A stretch of DNA of 64,000 nt from Jeongeupia naejangsanensis (GTDB taxonomy: Bacteria; Pseudomonadota; Gammaproteobacteria; Burkholderiales; Chitinibacteraceae): the NCBI RefSeq assembly GCF_016865585.1, contig NZ_JAESND010000002.1, forward strand, positions 471,467 to 535,466. The letters are read 5' to 3'. The translations under genes and the position numbers were made by a program. The notes beneath the pieces were generated by a model. The model had not been told where the DNA came from. It did not search any database and saw nothing but the letters and a program-made list of their open reading frames with translations. Below, piece by piece: positions 16,253 through 27,001 of the stretch (positions are counted from its first letter, which is position 1; every line of letters starts with the position of its first letter).

Positions 16253-18511
16253 TCAGCACTTCACGTGGAAGGTGCGGTTGATCACGTCCAGCTGCTGCTC
16301 GCGTGTCAGCTTGATGAAGTTGACGGCGTAACCCGAGACGCGGATGGTCAGCTGCGGGTACTTCTCCGGGTGATCCATCGCATCGAGCAGCGTGTCGCGG
16401 TTGAGCACGTTGACGTTGATATGGAAGCCGGTGGCGTTGCAGAAGCCATCAAGGCAGGCAGTCAGGTTGTTGACGCGATCGGCCAGCGAGTGACCCAGTG
16501 CATCCGGCGTTGCCGAAGCGGTCCACGAGATGCCGTCCAGTGCTGCTTCGTACGGCAGCTTGGCGACCGATGCACCGGCAGCAACGAAACCCGAAGTGTC
16601 GCGGCCGTTCATCGGGTTGGCACCCGGTGCGAACGGTGCACCTGCACGGCGGCCGTCCGGGGTGTTGCCGGTCTTCTTGCCGTACACGACGTTCGACGTG
16701 ATGGTCAGGATCGACTGGGTCGGCAGCGCGTTGCGGTACATCTTGTGGCTCTTGACCTTGTTCATGAACGATTCGGTCAGGTACACGGCGATTTCGTCAA
16801 CGCGGTCATCGTTGTTGCCGAAGGCCGGGTATTCGCCCTCGATCTCGAAGTCGACGGCCACGCCGGCTTCGTTGCGGATGGTCTTGACCTTGGCGTACTT
16901 GATGGCCGACAGCGAGTCGGCAGCCACCGACAGGCCCGCGATACCGCAAGCCATGGTGCGCAGGATGTCGCGATCGTGCAGCGCCATTTCGATCCGCTCG
17001 TACGAGTACTTGTCGTGCATGTAGTGGATCGCGTTCAGGGCCTTGACGTAGGTCTTGGCCAGCCAGTCGAGCATCTTGTCGTACTTGGCCATGACTTCGT
17101 CGTAGTCGAGGTATTCGGACGTGATCGGCTCGAAGTTCGGCACGACCTTCTTGCCGGTCTTTTCGTCGACACCACCGTTGATGGCGTACAACATGGCCTT
17201 GGCCAGGTTACAGCGGGCTCCGAAGAACTGCATCTGCTTGCCGACTTCCATGGCCGAGACGCAGCAGGCGATCGCGTAGTCGTCGCCCCAGTGCGGGCGC
17301 ATCTGTTCGTCCGACTCGTACTGGATCGAGCTGGTTTCGATCGAGACCTTGGCGCAGAAGTTCTTGAAGCCCTGCGGCAGCGCCGGCGACCACAGCACGG
17401 TCAGGTTCGGTTCCGGTGCCGGGCCGAGGTTGAACAGCGTGTTCAGGAAGCGGAAGCTGTTCTTCGATACCAGCGTACGGCCGTCCTTGCCCATGCCGCC
17501 GATCGATTCGGTCACCCAGGTCGGGTCGCCCGAATACAGGCTGTTGTATTCCTCGGTGCGCAGGAAGCGGACGATACGCAGCTTGATGACCAGGTCGTCG
17601 ATGAATTCCTGGGCTTCGGCTTCGGTGATCTTGCCTTCTTTCTGGTCACGCTCGATGTAGATGTCGAGGAAGGTCGAGATCCGGCCGATCGACATGGCGG
17701 CGCCGTTCTGTTCCTTGATCGCGGCGAGGTAGCCGAAGTAGGTCCACTGGATGGCTTCCTGGGCGGTAGCGGCCGGCTTGCCGATGTCGAAGCCGTAGCT
17801 TGCGGCCATTTCCTTCAGTTCGCCCAGTGCGCGGATCTGTTCCGACAGTTCTTCGCGCAGGCGGATGGTGTCTTCGGTGAAGTCGAAGTCGTCGGTTTCG
17901 GCTTTTTCGGCTTTCTTGAATTCGATCAGCTGGTCGATGCCGTAGAGCGCGACGCGACGGTAGTCACCGATGATGCGGCCGCGACCGTAGGCATCCGGCA
18001 GACCGGTGATCACGCCGGACGAGCGGCAGGCGCGGATCAGCGGGTTGTAGATGTCGAACACACCCGAGTTGTGGTCCTTGCGATACTTGTGGAAGACCTC
18101 TTCGATCTTCGGGTCCAGCTCACGGCCGATTTCTTCCAGCGAGCTTTGCACCATGCGCAGGCCCGTGTTCGGGAAAATGGCGCGCTTGAGCGGTGCATCG
18201 GTCTGAACGCCGACGATCTTTTCAAGATCCTTGTCGATGTAGCCCGGGCCGAAAGCGGTGATGCCGGTGCCGCGGTCGGCTGCAACGTCGAGCACCTGGC
18301 CCGGAGCGGCGCGTTCGGCCTTCAGCATTTCGGACAACTTTTCCCAGACCTTGTTGGTGCGCTCGGTCGGGCCGGCGATGAAGCTGTCGTCGCCTTCGTA
18401 CGGGGTGTAGTTGAGCTGGATGAAGTCGCGAACGGCGACCTTCTTCTGCCACTCACCCTCTTTGAAGCCACGCCAAGCATTGATCTGCAGGTTGGTTTCC
18501 GGTGCGTTCAT
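16253..18511 (-). CDS. pflB: Formate C-acetyltransferase (pyruvate formate-lyase)
   Basis: 752 residues. Converts pyruvate and CoA into acetyl-CoA and formate in anaerobic mixed-acid metabolism. The two catalytic cysteines are in [18 protein letters not shown] (near residue 410) and the glycyl-radical site is in [12 protein letters not shown] near the C-terminus. ATG at 18511 is chosen because AGGAG lies 7 bases upstream; the ten-residue upstream extension has none. Its promoter region holds a perfect FNR site, so anaerobic induction is expected. No focA formate channel gene is beside it. Confidence 0.97.
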   Translation of the reverse strand: MNAPETNLQINAWRGFKEGEWQKKVAVRDFIQLNYTPYEGDDSFIAGPTERTNKVWEKLSEMLKAERAAPGQVLDVAADRGTGITAFGPGYIDKDLEKIVGVQTDAPLKRAIFPNTGLRMVQSSLEEIGRELDPKIEEVFHKYRKDHNSGVFDIYNPLIRACRSSGVITGLPDAYGRGRIIGDYRRVALYGIDQLIEFKKAEKAETDDFDFTEDTIRLREELSEQIRALGELKEMAASYGFDIGKPAATAQEAIQWTYFGYLAAIKEQNGAAMSIGRISTFLDIYIERDQKEGKITEAEAQEFIDDLVIKLRIVRFLRTEEYNSLYSGDPTWVTESIGGMGKDGRTLVSKNSFRFLNTLFNLGPAPEPNLTVLWSPALPQGFKNFCAKVSIETSSIQYESDEQMRPHWGDDYAIACCVSAMEVGKQMQFFGARCNLAKAMLYAINGGVDEKTGKKVVPNFEPITSEYLDYDEVMAKYDKMLDWLAKTYVKALNAIHYMHDKYSYERIEMALHDRDILRTMACGIAGLSVAADSLSAIKYAKVKTIRNEAGVAVDFEIEGEYPAFGNNDDRVDEIAVYLTESFMNKVKSHKMYRNALPTQSILTITSNVVYGKKTGNTPDGRRAGAPFAPGANPMNGRDTSGFVAAGASVAKLPYEAALDGISWTASATPDALGHSLADRVNNLTACLDGFCNATGFHINVNVLNRDTLLDAMDHPEKYPQLTIRVSGYAVNFIKLTREQQLDVINRTFHVKC

Positions 18512-18661
18512 GGTGATGCTCCTTTCGATGAATCTGTTCAACGATCAGTAAAACAGTGGCGGTGGAATCACCGGGCCCGCGGATCGTCGCAGGGTGGGGC
18601 GCTTCCGATGAATTAAGACTACTCCGTTGACCTATTTCGTGCTCTGCAAAAAAGCACGCTC

Positions 18662-18703
18662 ATTGTGGGGTGGAGAAAGTGCATTGGTATTGATCAAGAT
18701 CAA
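18662..18703 (-). promoter_or_regulatory. FNR-dependent class II promoter of pflB
   Basis: FNR box TTGATCAAGATCAA at 18690-18703 is a perfect TTGAT-N4-ATCAA match (palindromic, so it reads the same family on both strands). On the minus strand a CACAAT hexamer at 18662-18667 (4 of 6 to TATAAT) is centred 32 bases downstream of the box centre, exactly the spacing of class II FNR promoters (box at -41.5). The transcript would have a leader of about 145 bases before pflB. Confidence 0.85.
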
Positions 18704-18887
18704 CCCGTTTTGCGGGAAAACGCGCACGGGTGTCCGCGGGTGAAAGTATGTCATGCGCAACTGCTGTATGTTTTCCCAGTTGGGGATGCGTTGCCATTTG
18801 AGCGCGATACCACCTTTATAACTAGCAGATATTGCCATCCGGACGCGCGTTATCGGGTGGCCGTGCCTCCGGGTGGTGCCCAAAGAA

Positions 18888-18912
18888 AACGGGCCGACAA
18901 TGTCGGCCCGTT
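18888..18912 (-). terminator. Terminator of prfC
   Basis: Perfect 11-bp stem AACGGGCCGAC / GTCGGCCCGTT with a 3-base loop, followed on the minus strand by TTTCTTT. It lies about 20 bases beyond the prfC stop codon. Confidence 0.9.
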
Positions 18913-18930
18913 GTTGTGTGATGCGGGGGC

Positions 18931-20520
18931 TTACAGCGTGACAGCGTGTTCGCGGGTCGCGTGGAAAACGATGTCGGGCCAGCGTTCCTGCGTCAGCGAC
19001 AGATTGACGCGGCTTGTCGCCAGGTAGGCGAGGCTGTCGGCCGCATCGCGCGCAAGATTGTTGCCTAGGCTGTTCTCGAAATCGGTCAGTTTCTTGGCGT
19101 TCTCGCAACTGACCCAGCGCGCGGTATAGATCGTCGTCGGTTCGAAGATCGCCTCGACGCCATACTCGTTCAACAGGCGCGACGCGACGACTTCGAACTG
19201 CAGTACGCCAACGGCACCGAGGATCAGGTCCGAACCGTTCAGCGGCTTGAACACCTGCACTGCACCTTCCTCTCCGAGCTGTTGCAGGCCTTTTTGCAGC
19301 TGCTTCAGTTTCAGCGGGTTCTTGATCCGGACGATGCGGAACAGTTCCGGCGCGAAGTACGGAATGCCGGTGAACGATAGCGCTTCGCCTTCGGAGAACG
19401 AATCGCCGATCTGGATGTTGCCGTGGTTCGGCAGGCCGATGATGTCGCCGGCGTACGCTTCCTCGACCTGTTCGCGGCCCTGCGCCATGAAGGTCACCAC
19501 CGAGTTGGCGGCGATGTCGCGGCCAAGGCGCAGGTGCTTGAACTTCATGCCGCGCGAGAACTCGCCCGAGCAGACGCGCAGGAACGCGATCCGGTCGCGG
19601 TGCTTCGGGTCCATGTTTGCCTGGATCTTGAAGACGAAGGCGGAGAATTTTTCTTCGGTCGGATCGACGCTGCGCGCGGTGGCGTCGCGCGAGCCCGGCG
19701 GCGGCGCCCAGTCGACCAGTGCGTTGAGGATTTCTCGCACGCCGAAGTTGTTGATCGCTGAGCCGAAAAAGACCGGCGTCAGCGTGCCGGCGAGGAATTC
19801 GTCCAGCACGAACGGATGGCTGGCGCCACGCACCAGTTCCATTTCCATCCGGGTGTTCTCGATTTCGAGCGGGAACAGTTCGTCCAGTCGCGGGTTGTCG
19901 AGGCCCTGAATGATCTCGACTTCATCGAGCGGGCCCTGGCCCGGCGTGAAGATGATCACTTCGTCTTTCAGGATGTGATACACGCCACGGAAGGTCTTGC
20001 CCATGCCGATCGGCCACGTCACCGGGGCGCAGCGGATCTGCAGCACCGATTCGACTTCGTCCAGCAGTTCGAGGCTGTCGCGCACTTCGCGGTCGTACTT
20101 GTTCATGAACGTGACGATCGGCGTATTGCGCAGGCGGCAGACGTTCAGGAGCTTGATGGTCTGTTCCTCGACACCCTTGGCGGCGTCGATGACCATCAGT
20201 GCCGAGTCGACGGCGGTCAGAACGCGGTAGGTGTCTTCGGAGAAATCCTGGTGACCCGGAGTGTCGAGCAGGTTGACGACGTGGTCACGGTAATCGAACT
20301 GCATCACCGACGAGGCGACCGAAATGCCGCGCTGCTTTTCGATGTCCATCCAGTCCGACGTAGCGAACTTGCCGCCTTTCTTGCCCTTGACCGTGCCTGC
20401 AGCCTGGATCGTGCCCGAGAAGTACAGCAGCTTTTCGGTGAGCGTGGTTTTACCGGCGTCGGGGTGCGAAATGATGGCAAAGGTGCGCCGACGGGCAACT
20501 TGCTGGGCGAGCGTGGGCAT
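18931..20520 (-). CDS. prfC: Peptide chain release factor 3
   Basis: 529 residues, typical length. GTPase that frees RF1/RF2 from the ribosome after peptide release. G-domain motifs: [14 protein letters not shown] (P-loop near 19), [12 protein letters not shown] (switch I region), [14 protein letters not shown] (G3 near 87) and NKYDRE (here NKYD in place of the common NKxD, which fits). The C-terminal domains II and III are complete. Preceded by a short gap from the sensor-kinase gene and closed by its own terminator. Confidence 0.97.
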   Translation of the reverse strand: MPTLAQQVARRRTFAIISHPDAGKTTLTEKLLYFSGTIQAAGTVKGKKGGKFATSDWMDIEKQRGISVASSVMQFDYRDHVVNLLDTPGHQDFSEDTYRVLTAVDSALMVIDAAKGVEEQTIKLLNVCRLRNTPIVTFMNKYDREVRDSLELLDEVESVLQIRCAPVTWPIGMGKTFRGVYHILKDEVIIFTPGQGPLDEVEIIQGLDNPRLDELFPLEIENTRMEMELVRGASHPFVLDEFLAGTLTPVFFGSAINNFGVREILNALVDWAPPPGSRDATARSVDPTEEKFSAFVFKIQANMDPKHRDRIAFLRVCSGEFSRGMKFKHLRLGRDIAANSVVTFMAQGREQVEEAYAGDIIGLPNHGNIQIGDSFSEGEALSFTGIPYFAPELFRIVRIKNPLKLKQLQKGLQQLGEEGAVQVFKPLNGSDLILGAVGVLQFEVVASRLLNEYGVEAIFEPTTIYTARWVSCENAKKLTDFENSLGNNLARDAADSLAYLATSRVNLSLTQERWPDIVFHATREHAVTL

Positions 20521-20603
20521 GGTCTTGATTTATCTTGGATTTGCGGCAGGAAAGCGCGGCATTGTACGCCAATCGCACCGCAATCAAAACCGCCCGGCTG
20601 CGT

Positions 20604-23492
20604 TCAGTTTGCGCCGCGATCGGCGGGGAGCAGCAGCGTGAATACGGCGCCGCCATCGGCGTGATTGGCTGCGAAGACCTTGCCGCCATGGTCTTCCATG
20701 ATCTGCCGGCTGATGGCCAGTCCGAGGCCGGTGCCGCCGGTCGTCCGCATCCGGCTGCTCTGGATGAATTTGTCGAAGATCAGCTCCAGCTCGTCGGGCG
20801 GAATGCCGGGGCCGTGATCGCGGACCGAAATGCCGATGGCCGGCTGGCCATCCCCGATTCTGGCGTCGGCCAGATAGTCGACGCTGATGCTGCTGCCGAC
20901 CGGGCTGAACTTGATGGCGTTCGACAGCAGATTGACGATGACCTGCATCACCCGCGTCTTGTCATAGACGGCGAACAGGGCCGGGGTCTGCTCGTCGGCT
21001 TCGAGGTCGAGTCGCTTGCCGCTCAGGAGCGGATTGATCTCGTTGATCGCAACCTGCATGGTCTGCTGGATGCAATAACGTGACTTGTCGTACTGCATCC
21101 GGTTGGCCTCGAGCCGGGACATGTCGAGCAGGTCATTCAGCAGCACCAGCAGGCGGTTGCCACTCGAATTGATTCGCTCGAAGTAGCGCGCCAGATTGAC
21201 CGGTTCGGTGCGGCCGACCTTGGAGAGGCCCATTTCCGAGAACGACAGGATGGCGTGCATCGGTGTGCGCAATTCGTGCGACATGTTCGCAAGGAAGGCG
21301 GATTTGGCCACGTTGGCACTTTCTGCAGCATCCTTCGCTTCGACCAGATTGCGCTCGAATTCCTTCAGTCGGCCGATGTTGGTCAGGAAGGCGAATGCGT
21401 ATTCGAGTTGCTGGTGCTCGTCGTTGATCGCGGCCGAATTGACAAGGAAGGGCAGCAGTTCGCCGGTCGATGCGCGCAGGATGACTTCCTCGATGTGGTT
21501 GCCGGCACCGATCCGGCTGGCCAGATCGGGCGGGAAAACGCGCGCCGCCTGATCGCCCCACAGCACCTCGGGCGAGTGGCCGAGCGCATCCTCGCGGCGG
21601 TAGCCGAGCAGTCGCGAAAACGACTGGTTGATTTCGACGATGCGTCCGGAAGCATCGAGCAGGATGAAACCGTCGGCGGTGGTGTCGATAATCGTCCGCT
21701 TGAGGCGTTCGGACTGGCGCAGCGCCTGCGCGGCGATCCGCTGTGCGGTGACGTCCTCGATGACGCAGATCACACCCTTGTCGGCGTCGTCCGGATCGAG
21801 CGCCTTGGCGTACAGCATGGCCCAGAACTCGGACAGGTCCCGACGGAACAGCGCCATTTCGCCGCGGAATACCTCGCCCTGCTGGACTTTCTGCAGCATC
21901 TGCTGGCCGGCTTCCTGGTAGTCGGCCTGATCGGCGTGGATCAGGCTCATCGGCTGGCCGATGATGGCGCCGGAAGTGAAGCCGAAGAGCTTTTCGAACG
22001 CCGGATTGACGAGGCGGATCGTCCCCTTGACCGAGAGCATGATCGCCAGCGGGCTGGCATCGAGCACGGTACGGATTTCGGCCGTTCGTTCAAGCACCAG
22101 ATCCTGCAGGTGGTCCCGGTGGCGCCGCAGTTCGCGCTCGGTGTTCTGCCGCTCGGTGATGTCGCGCACCGTTGCGCAGGTGTACGCCTCGTTGTTGAAC
22201 TCGATGTGGGCGAGCGTGATTTCGACCGGCAGCAACTGGCCGTAACGATCGCGCTGGTGCGTCATCTGCACCAGCTGCCGTTCCTGCTTCAACCGCCCCC
22301 ACAGCTCGTGCCACTGGGCTTCGCCGATATTTGGGAACAGGTCCGCGAAGCGCAGGCCGAGCATGTCGTCCGGCGTGTAGTGCGTGATCCGCGACGCCGA
22401 GCGGTTGGCGTAGCGGATGTTGCCGAAACGGTCGCTCCACAGGACCGCGTCGGGCGATTCGTCGACGGTGAACTGGGTCAGGTGCAGCCGGCCCTCGATC
22501 TGTTCGATCCGGCGCAACTGGCGCAGCAGCAGATAGAACAGCACCGTGACGACCAGCATCAGCGCGATGGTGATGACGGCGCGGGTGAACAGGTTTTCGC
22601 GGAATTTGCCGAGTACGGTGTCTTCGTCGATCGATACGGTGACGATCAGCGGCAACTCGCCCTGGCTGGCGTGGAAGGCGACGAGTTCGTCGCGGTTGCT
22701 GGCCGGGTCGTTCTGGCGGAAGACGGTAGTGCGCTTGAGCCGGTGCCGTTCGAACAGGGTGGGGTCGGCGTTGCGCACGTTCTGGCCGATGTGCACCTCG
22801 TCGAACGGATAGTTGAGAATGATCACGCCGTCCGATCGCAGCAGCTGGATGCGCATGCTCGGCGCCAGCTTGAGTGACTGGTAGAAATCGAGAAAGTAGT
22901 TGGGTTCGACGCCGGCCAGCAGGATGCCGCCGAAGCTGCCGTCCGGCCGGTTGATGCGGCGCGTGACCGGGATCAGCCATTTGCCGTCGGTGCGGCTGAC
23001 CACTGGTAGCTGGATCTGCGGTCGCAGGTCGGGAAACTGCTGGTGATAGCGGTAGTAGGAGCGATCGGAAAGATCGACGCGCCGCGTCGGGTATTCGAGC
23101 CCGTGACTCTGGATGCGGCCGTGCGAATCGATGGCGATGATGCCGCGAACCTGTGGCGCGAGTTTGACCTTGTCACGCAGCAGCAGATAGGTGAGGTATT
23201 CGTCGGCCTTGTCGACGCCACCGAGTCCTTCAAGGTTCTCGATGATGTTCTGCATGGCCTGCTCGACCGAGACGAACGTCCGCGTTGCGTGCTCGTCGAG
23301 GGAGCGTGCGAGCGACAGGTTTTGCCTCTCGGCCTCGTCCAGTGCCTGCTGGTAGTCGCGTGACGTCACCCAGAGCAGCATGGCGACGCCGGCCGCCATG
23401 AGCGTGATGTAAAACAGGATCAGCCCGCGACGCAGCGGTCGCAGCGAATGGTGCGTGGAGTCGGGGTTGCGGCGCGGCCAGGGCCAGTTCAT
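20604..23492 (-). CDS. Membrane sensor histidine kinase with extracytoplasmic sensor and three PAS domains
   Basis: About 962 residues from ATG 23492. Order: N-terminal helix (LILFYITLMAAGVAMLLWV), a long periplasmic dCache-like sensor region of about 260 residues, a second helix (AVITIALMLVVTVLFYLLL), then PAS domains at roughly 350-460, 480-600 and 610-735, HisKA with the phosphorylated His in FLANMSHELRTPMHAILSF, and HATPase_c with NLLSNAIKFSP, DHGPGIPPDE and GTGLGLAIS. No receiver domain and no response-regulator gene lie beside it, so its partner is elsewhere. It starts 2 bases after the uup stop and is probably co-transcribed with it. Ligand unknown. Confidence 0.93.
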   Translation of the reverse strand: MNWPWPRRNPDSTHHSLRPLRRGLILFYITLMAAGVAMLLWVTSRDYQQALDEAERQNLSLARSLDEHATRTFVSVEQAMQNIIENLEGLGGVDKADEYLTYLLLRDKVKLAPQVRGIIAIDSHGRIQSHGLEYPTRRVDLSDRSYYRYHQQFPDLRPQIQLPVVSRTDGKWLIPVTRRINRPDGSFGGILLAGVEPNYFLDFYQSLKLAPSMRIQLLRSDGVIILNYPFDEVHIGQNVRNADPTLFERHRLKRTTVFRQNDPASNRDELVAFHASQGELPLIVTVSIDEDTVLGKFRENLFTRAVITIALMLVVTVLFYLLLRQLRRIEQIEGRLHLTQFTVDESPDAVLWSDRFGNIRYANRSASRITHYTPDDMLGLRFADLFPNIGEAQWHELWGRLKQERQLVQMTHQRDRYGQLLPVEITLAHIEFNNEAYTCATVRDITERQNTERELRRHRDHLQDLVLERTAEIRTVLDASPLAIMLSVKGTIRLVNPAFEKLFGFTSGAIIGQPMSLIHADQADYQEAGQQMLQKVQQGEVFRGEMALFRRDLSEFWAMLYAKALDPDDADKGVICVIEDVTAQRIAAQALRQSERLKRTIIDTTADGFILLDASGRIVEINQSFSRLLGYRREDALGHSPEVLWGDQAARVFPPDLASRIGAGNHIEEVILRASTGELLPFLVNSAAINDEHQQLEYAFAFLTNIGRLKEFERNLVEAKDAAESANVAKSAFLANMSHELRTPMHAILSFSEMGLSKVGRTEPVNLARYFERINSSGNRLLVLLNDLLDMSRLEANRMQYDKSRYCIQQTMQVAINEINPLLSGKRLDLEADEQTPALFAVYDKTRVMQVIVNLLSNAIKFSPVGSSISVDYLADARIGDGQPAIGISVRDHGPGIPPDELELIFDKFIQSSRMRTTGGTGLGLAISRQIMEDHGGKVFAANHADGGAVFTLLLPADRGAN

Positions 23493-23494
23493 GT

Positions 23495-25402
<1,908 letters not shown>

Positions 25403-25516
25403 GACGGTCTTCCATTCAACAAGGCGGCCATTATAAGCGCGGCTTGTGCGGCGTTAGCGGATTCGCTGTCATGACTCAAGTGGGCTTGGTGACATGCCGA
25501 ATTGACCGAATCCCGC

Positions 25517-25522
25517 TAGAAT
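25517..25522 (+). promoter_or_regulatory. Possible -10 element (TAGAAT) of the MltF-like gene
   Basis: TAGAAT ends 6 bases before the ATG at 25529 and no ribosome site is visible, so if it is used the transcript would begin at or next to the start codon (leaderless). No good -35 is found 16-18 bases upstream, so the call is weak. Confidence 0.35.
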
Positions 25523-25528
25523 CAAAAA

Positions 25529-26983
25529 ATGCGCTCAACCCAATTGCATAAAACGTTTGCTTTCAGTCACTTGTTGCTGGCGGCGGTGCTCGCGTGCGCC
25601 GCAACGACGACGGTGGCCGCCAAGCAGACCAAAAAGAAGATCGTTGCGGCCCCGGCCAGCGTACACCCGGCATTGACGCAACCGACCGAACTGGCTGGCG
25701 AGGATTACGATCCGGCCAACCCGCCGGACCGGTTGCGCGTGCTGGTTGCACTGGGGTCGTCGACGTTTTTCTTCGTCAATGGCCGGCCGCACGGCGTCGA
25801 GTACGCCATGCTTTCCGAACTGGAAAAATACCTGAACCGTGGTCGCCCTAAAGGCAGGGCGCCGCTGCTGCTCCAGTACGTGCCGGTCGACGCCGGTGCG
25901 CTGTTGCCGAAGCTGCGTGCGGGCGAAGGCGATATTGCCGCCGGTCTGATTCCGGTGATCTCCGGGGTGGGGCATCTGGCGGAGTTCACCACGCCCTATC
26001 TCAACGATCGCTGGTGTCTGGTGCAAAACCGGAGTCTTCCGGCGGTCGAGAAACTCGACGAGCTTGGCAAGCGTCCGGTGACCGTACCGTCTGCCAACTT
26101 CGGTCGCCGCGTCATGGCGTCCGAGCTGGCCGGGGCCGAGCTGGCCGAGCCGGCTGTCGGCGTGTCGACCGAGCAGTTGTTTGCCGACATCCAGCAGGGC
26201 GGCGATCTGGCGACCGTCGCCAGCGAGTATCAGGTTCGGTTGTGGAGCAAGCGCTATCCGGCGCTGAAGACGCAGGCGTGCGCCGAGGCGACCGTGCCGG
26301 TGGCGTGGGCGGTTGCGCCCGAGCATCCGCAGCTGCTGTCGCTGCTGAACCGTTTCATTGCCTCGACCGGTGGCAAGCTGGCCAGCAAGGCGGCGGTCGA
26401 TACGCAGCGTTTTCTGCCCAAGGATGGTCGCGCCGATGCGCCCGATGAAATGAGCGCAACCGACAAGCTCGGCTTTTTCGCGCCGATGCTGCAGCTGGTG
26501 GCATCGGCCAACAACCTCGACTGGCTCTTGCTGGCCGCGATCGGTCAGCGGGAAACCAAGCTGCAGCCGATGACGCGCAAGGGCGGCGGGCCGACCGGGC
26601 TGATGCAGGTCAATCCGGTGACCGCGCGCAAGATGGGCGTGAGCAATCCGCACGACACCGAGCAGAACGTTACCGCCGCAGCGCGCTATCTGTCCCACTT
26701 GCGTTCGCTGTTCTCCGGTGGCGGCATTACGCCGACCGACCAGCTGTATTTCATGATCGCGTCGTACAACGCCGGCGAGGGACGGGTGCAGCAGCTGCGC
26801 AAGAAGGCCAAGGCGCAGGGGCTGGATCCGAATGTCTGGCGGGGCAATGTCGAGGAGGTGGCCCGCCGGACGGTTGGCCAGCATCTGCTCGATTACGTTT
26901 CCACGGTGAATCGCTATTACCTGGCCTACCAGGCGGCCGACCGCACCAACGACAAGAAGGAAGCGAGCAAGCCGGGCAAGTGA
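25529..26983 (+). CDS. Membrane-bound lytic murein transglycosylase, MltF-like
   Basis: 484 residues with a signal segment (FSHLLLAAVLACAATTTVAA). Residues about 65-300 are an extracellular solute-binding (SBP_bac_3) type domain (RLRVLVALGSSTFFFVNGRP) and residues about 320-470 an SLT transglycosylase domain with the catalytic Glu in QRETKLQP, then GLMQVNPVTARKMG and SYNAGEGRV. This order is that of MltF, which cleaves peptidoglycan with formation of 1,6-anhydroMurNAc, the substrate of the anmK pathway also present in this window. No lipobox Cys after the signal is convincing (AC at 24-25 has no typical +1 context). Convergent with glnD. Confidence 0.92.
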   Translation: MRSTQLHKTFAFSHLLLAAVLACAATTTVAAKQTKKKIVAAPASVHPALTQPTELAGEDYDPANPPDRLRVLVALGSSTFFFVNGRPHGVEYAMLSELEKYLNRGRPKGRAPLLLQYVPVDAGALLPKLRAGEGDIAAGLIPVISGVGHLAEFTTPYLNDRWCLVQNRSLPAVEKLDELGKRPVTVPSANFGRRVMASELAGAELAEPAVGVSTEQLFADIQQGGDLATVASEYQVRLWSKRYPALKTQACAEATVPVAWAVAPEHPQLLSLLNRFIASTGGKLASKAAVDTQRFLPKDGRADAPDEMSATDKLGFFAPMLQLVASANNLDWLLLAAIGQRETKLQPMTRKGGGPTGLMQVNPVTARKMGVSNPHDTEQNVTAAARYLSHLRSLFSGGGITPTDQLYFMIASYNAGEGRVQQLRKKAKAQGLDPNVWRGNVEEVARRTVGQHLLDYVSTVNRYYLAYQAADRTNDKKEASKPGK

Positions 26984-27001
26984 GCGTGCCCGGCCCGGAT
27001 G

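Larger units (their letters stand above)
18512..18930. other. Intergenic region with pflB promoter and prfC terminator
   Basis: 419 bases without a convincing gene. It holds the FNR box and -10 of pflB (18662-18703) and the prfC terminator (18888-18912). The remainder, roughly 18720-18885, shows no recognisable element apart from an AT-richer patch around 18805-18840. Confidence 0.6.

Noticed and set aside
15656..18616. 986-codon open frame on the plus strand across pflB and pflA
   Set aside because: Antisense shadow of two well-identified genes; no domain, biased composition.
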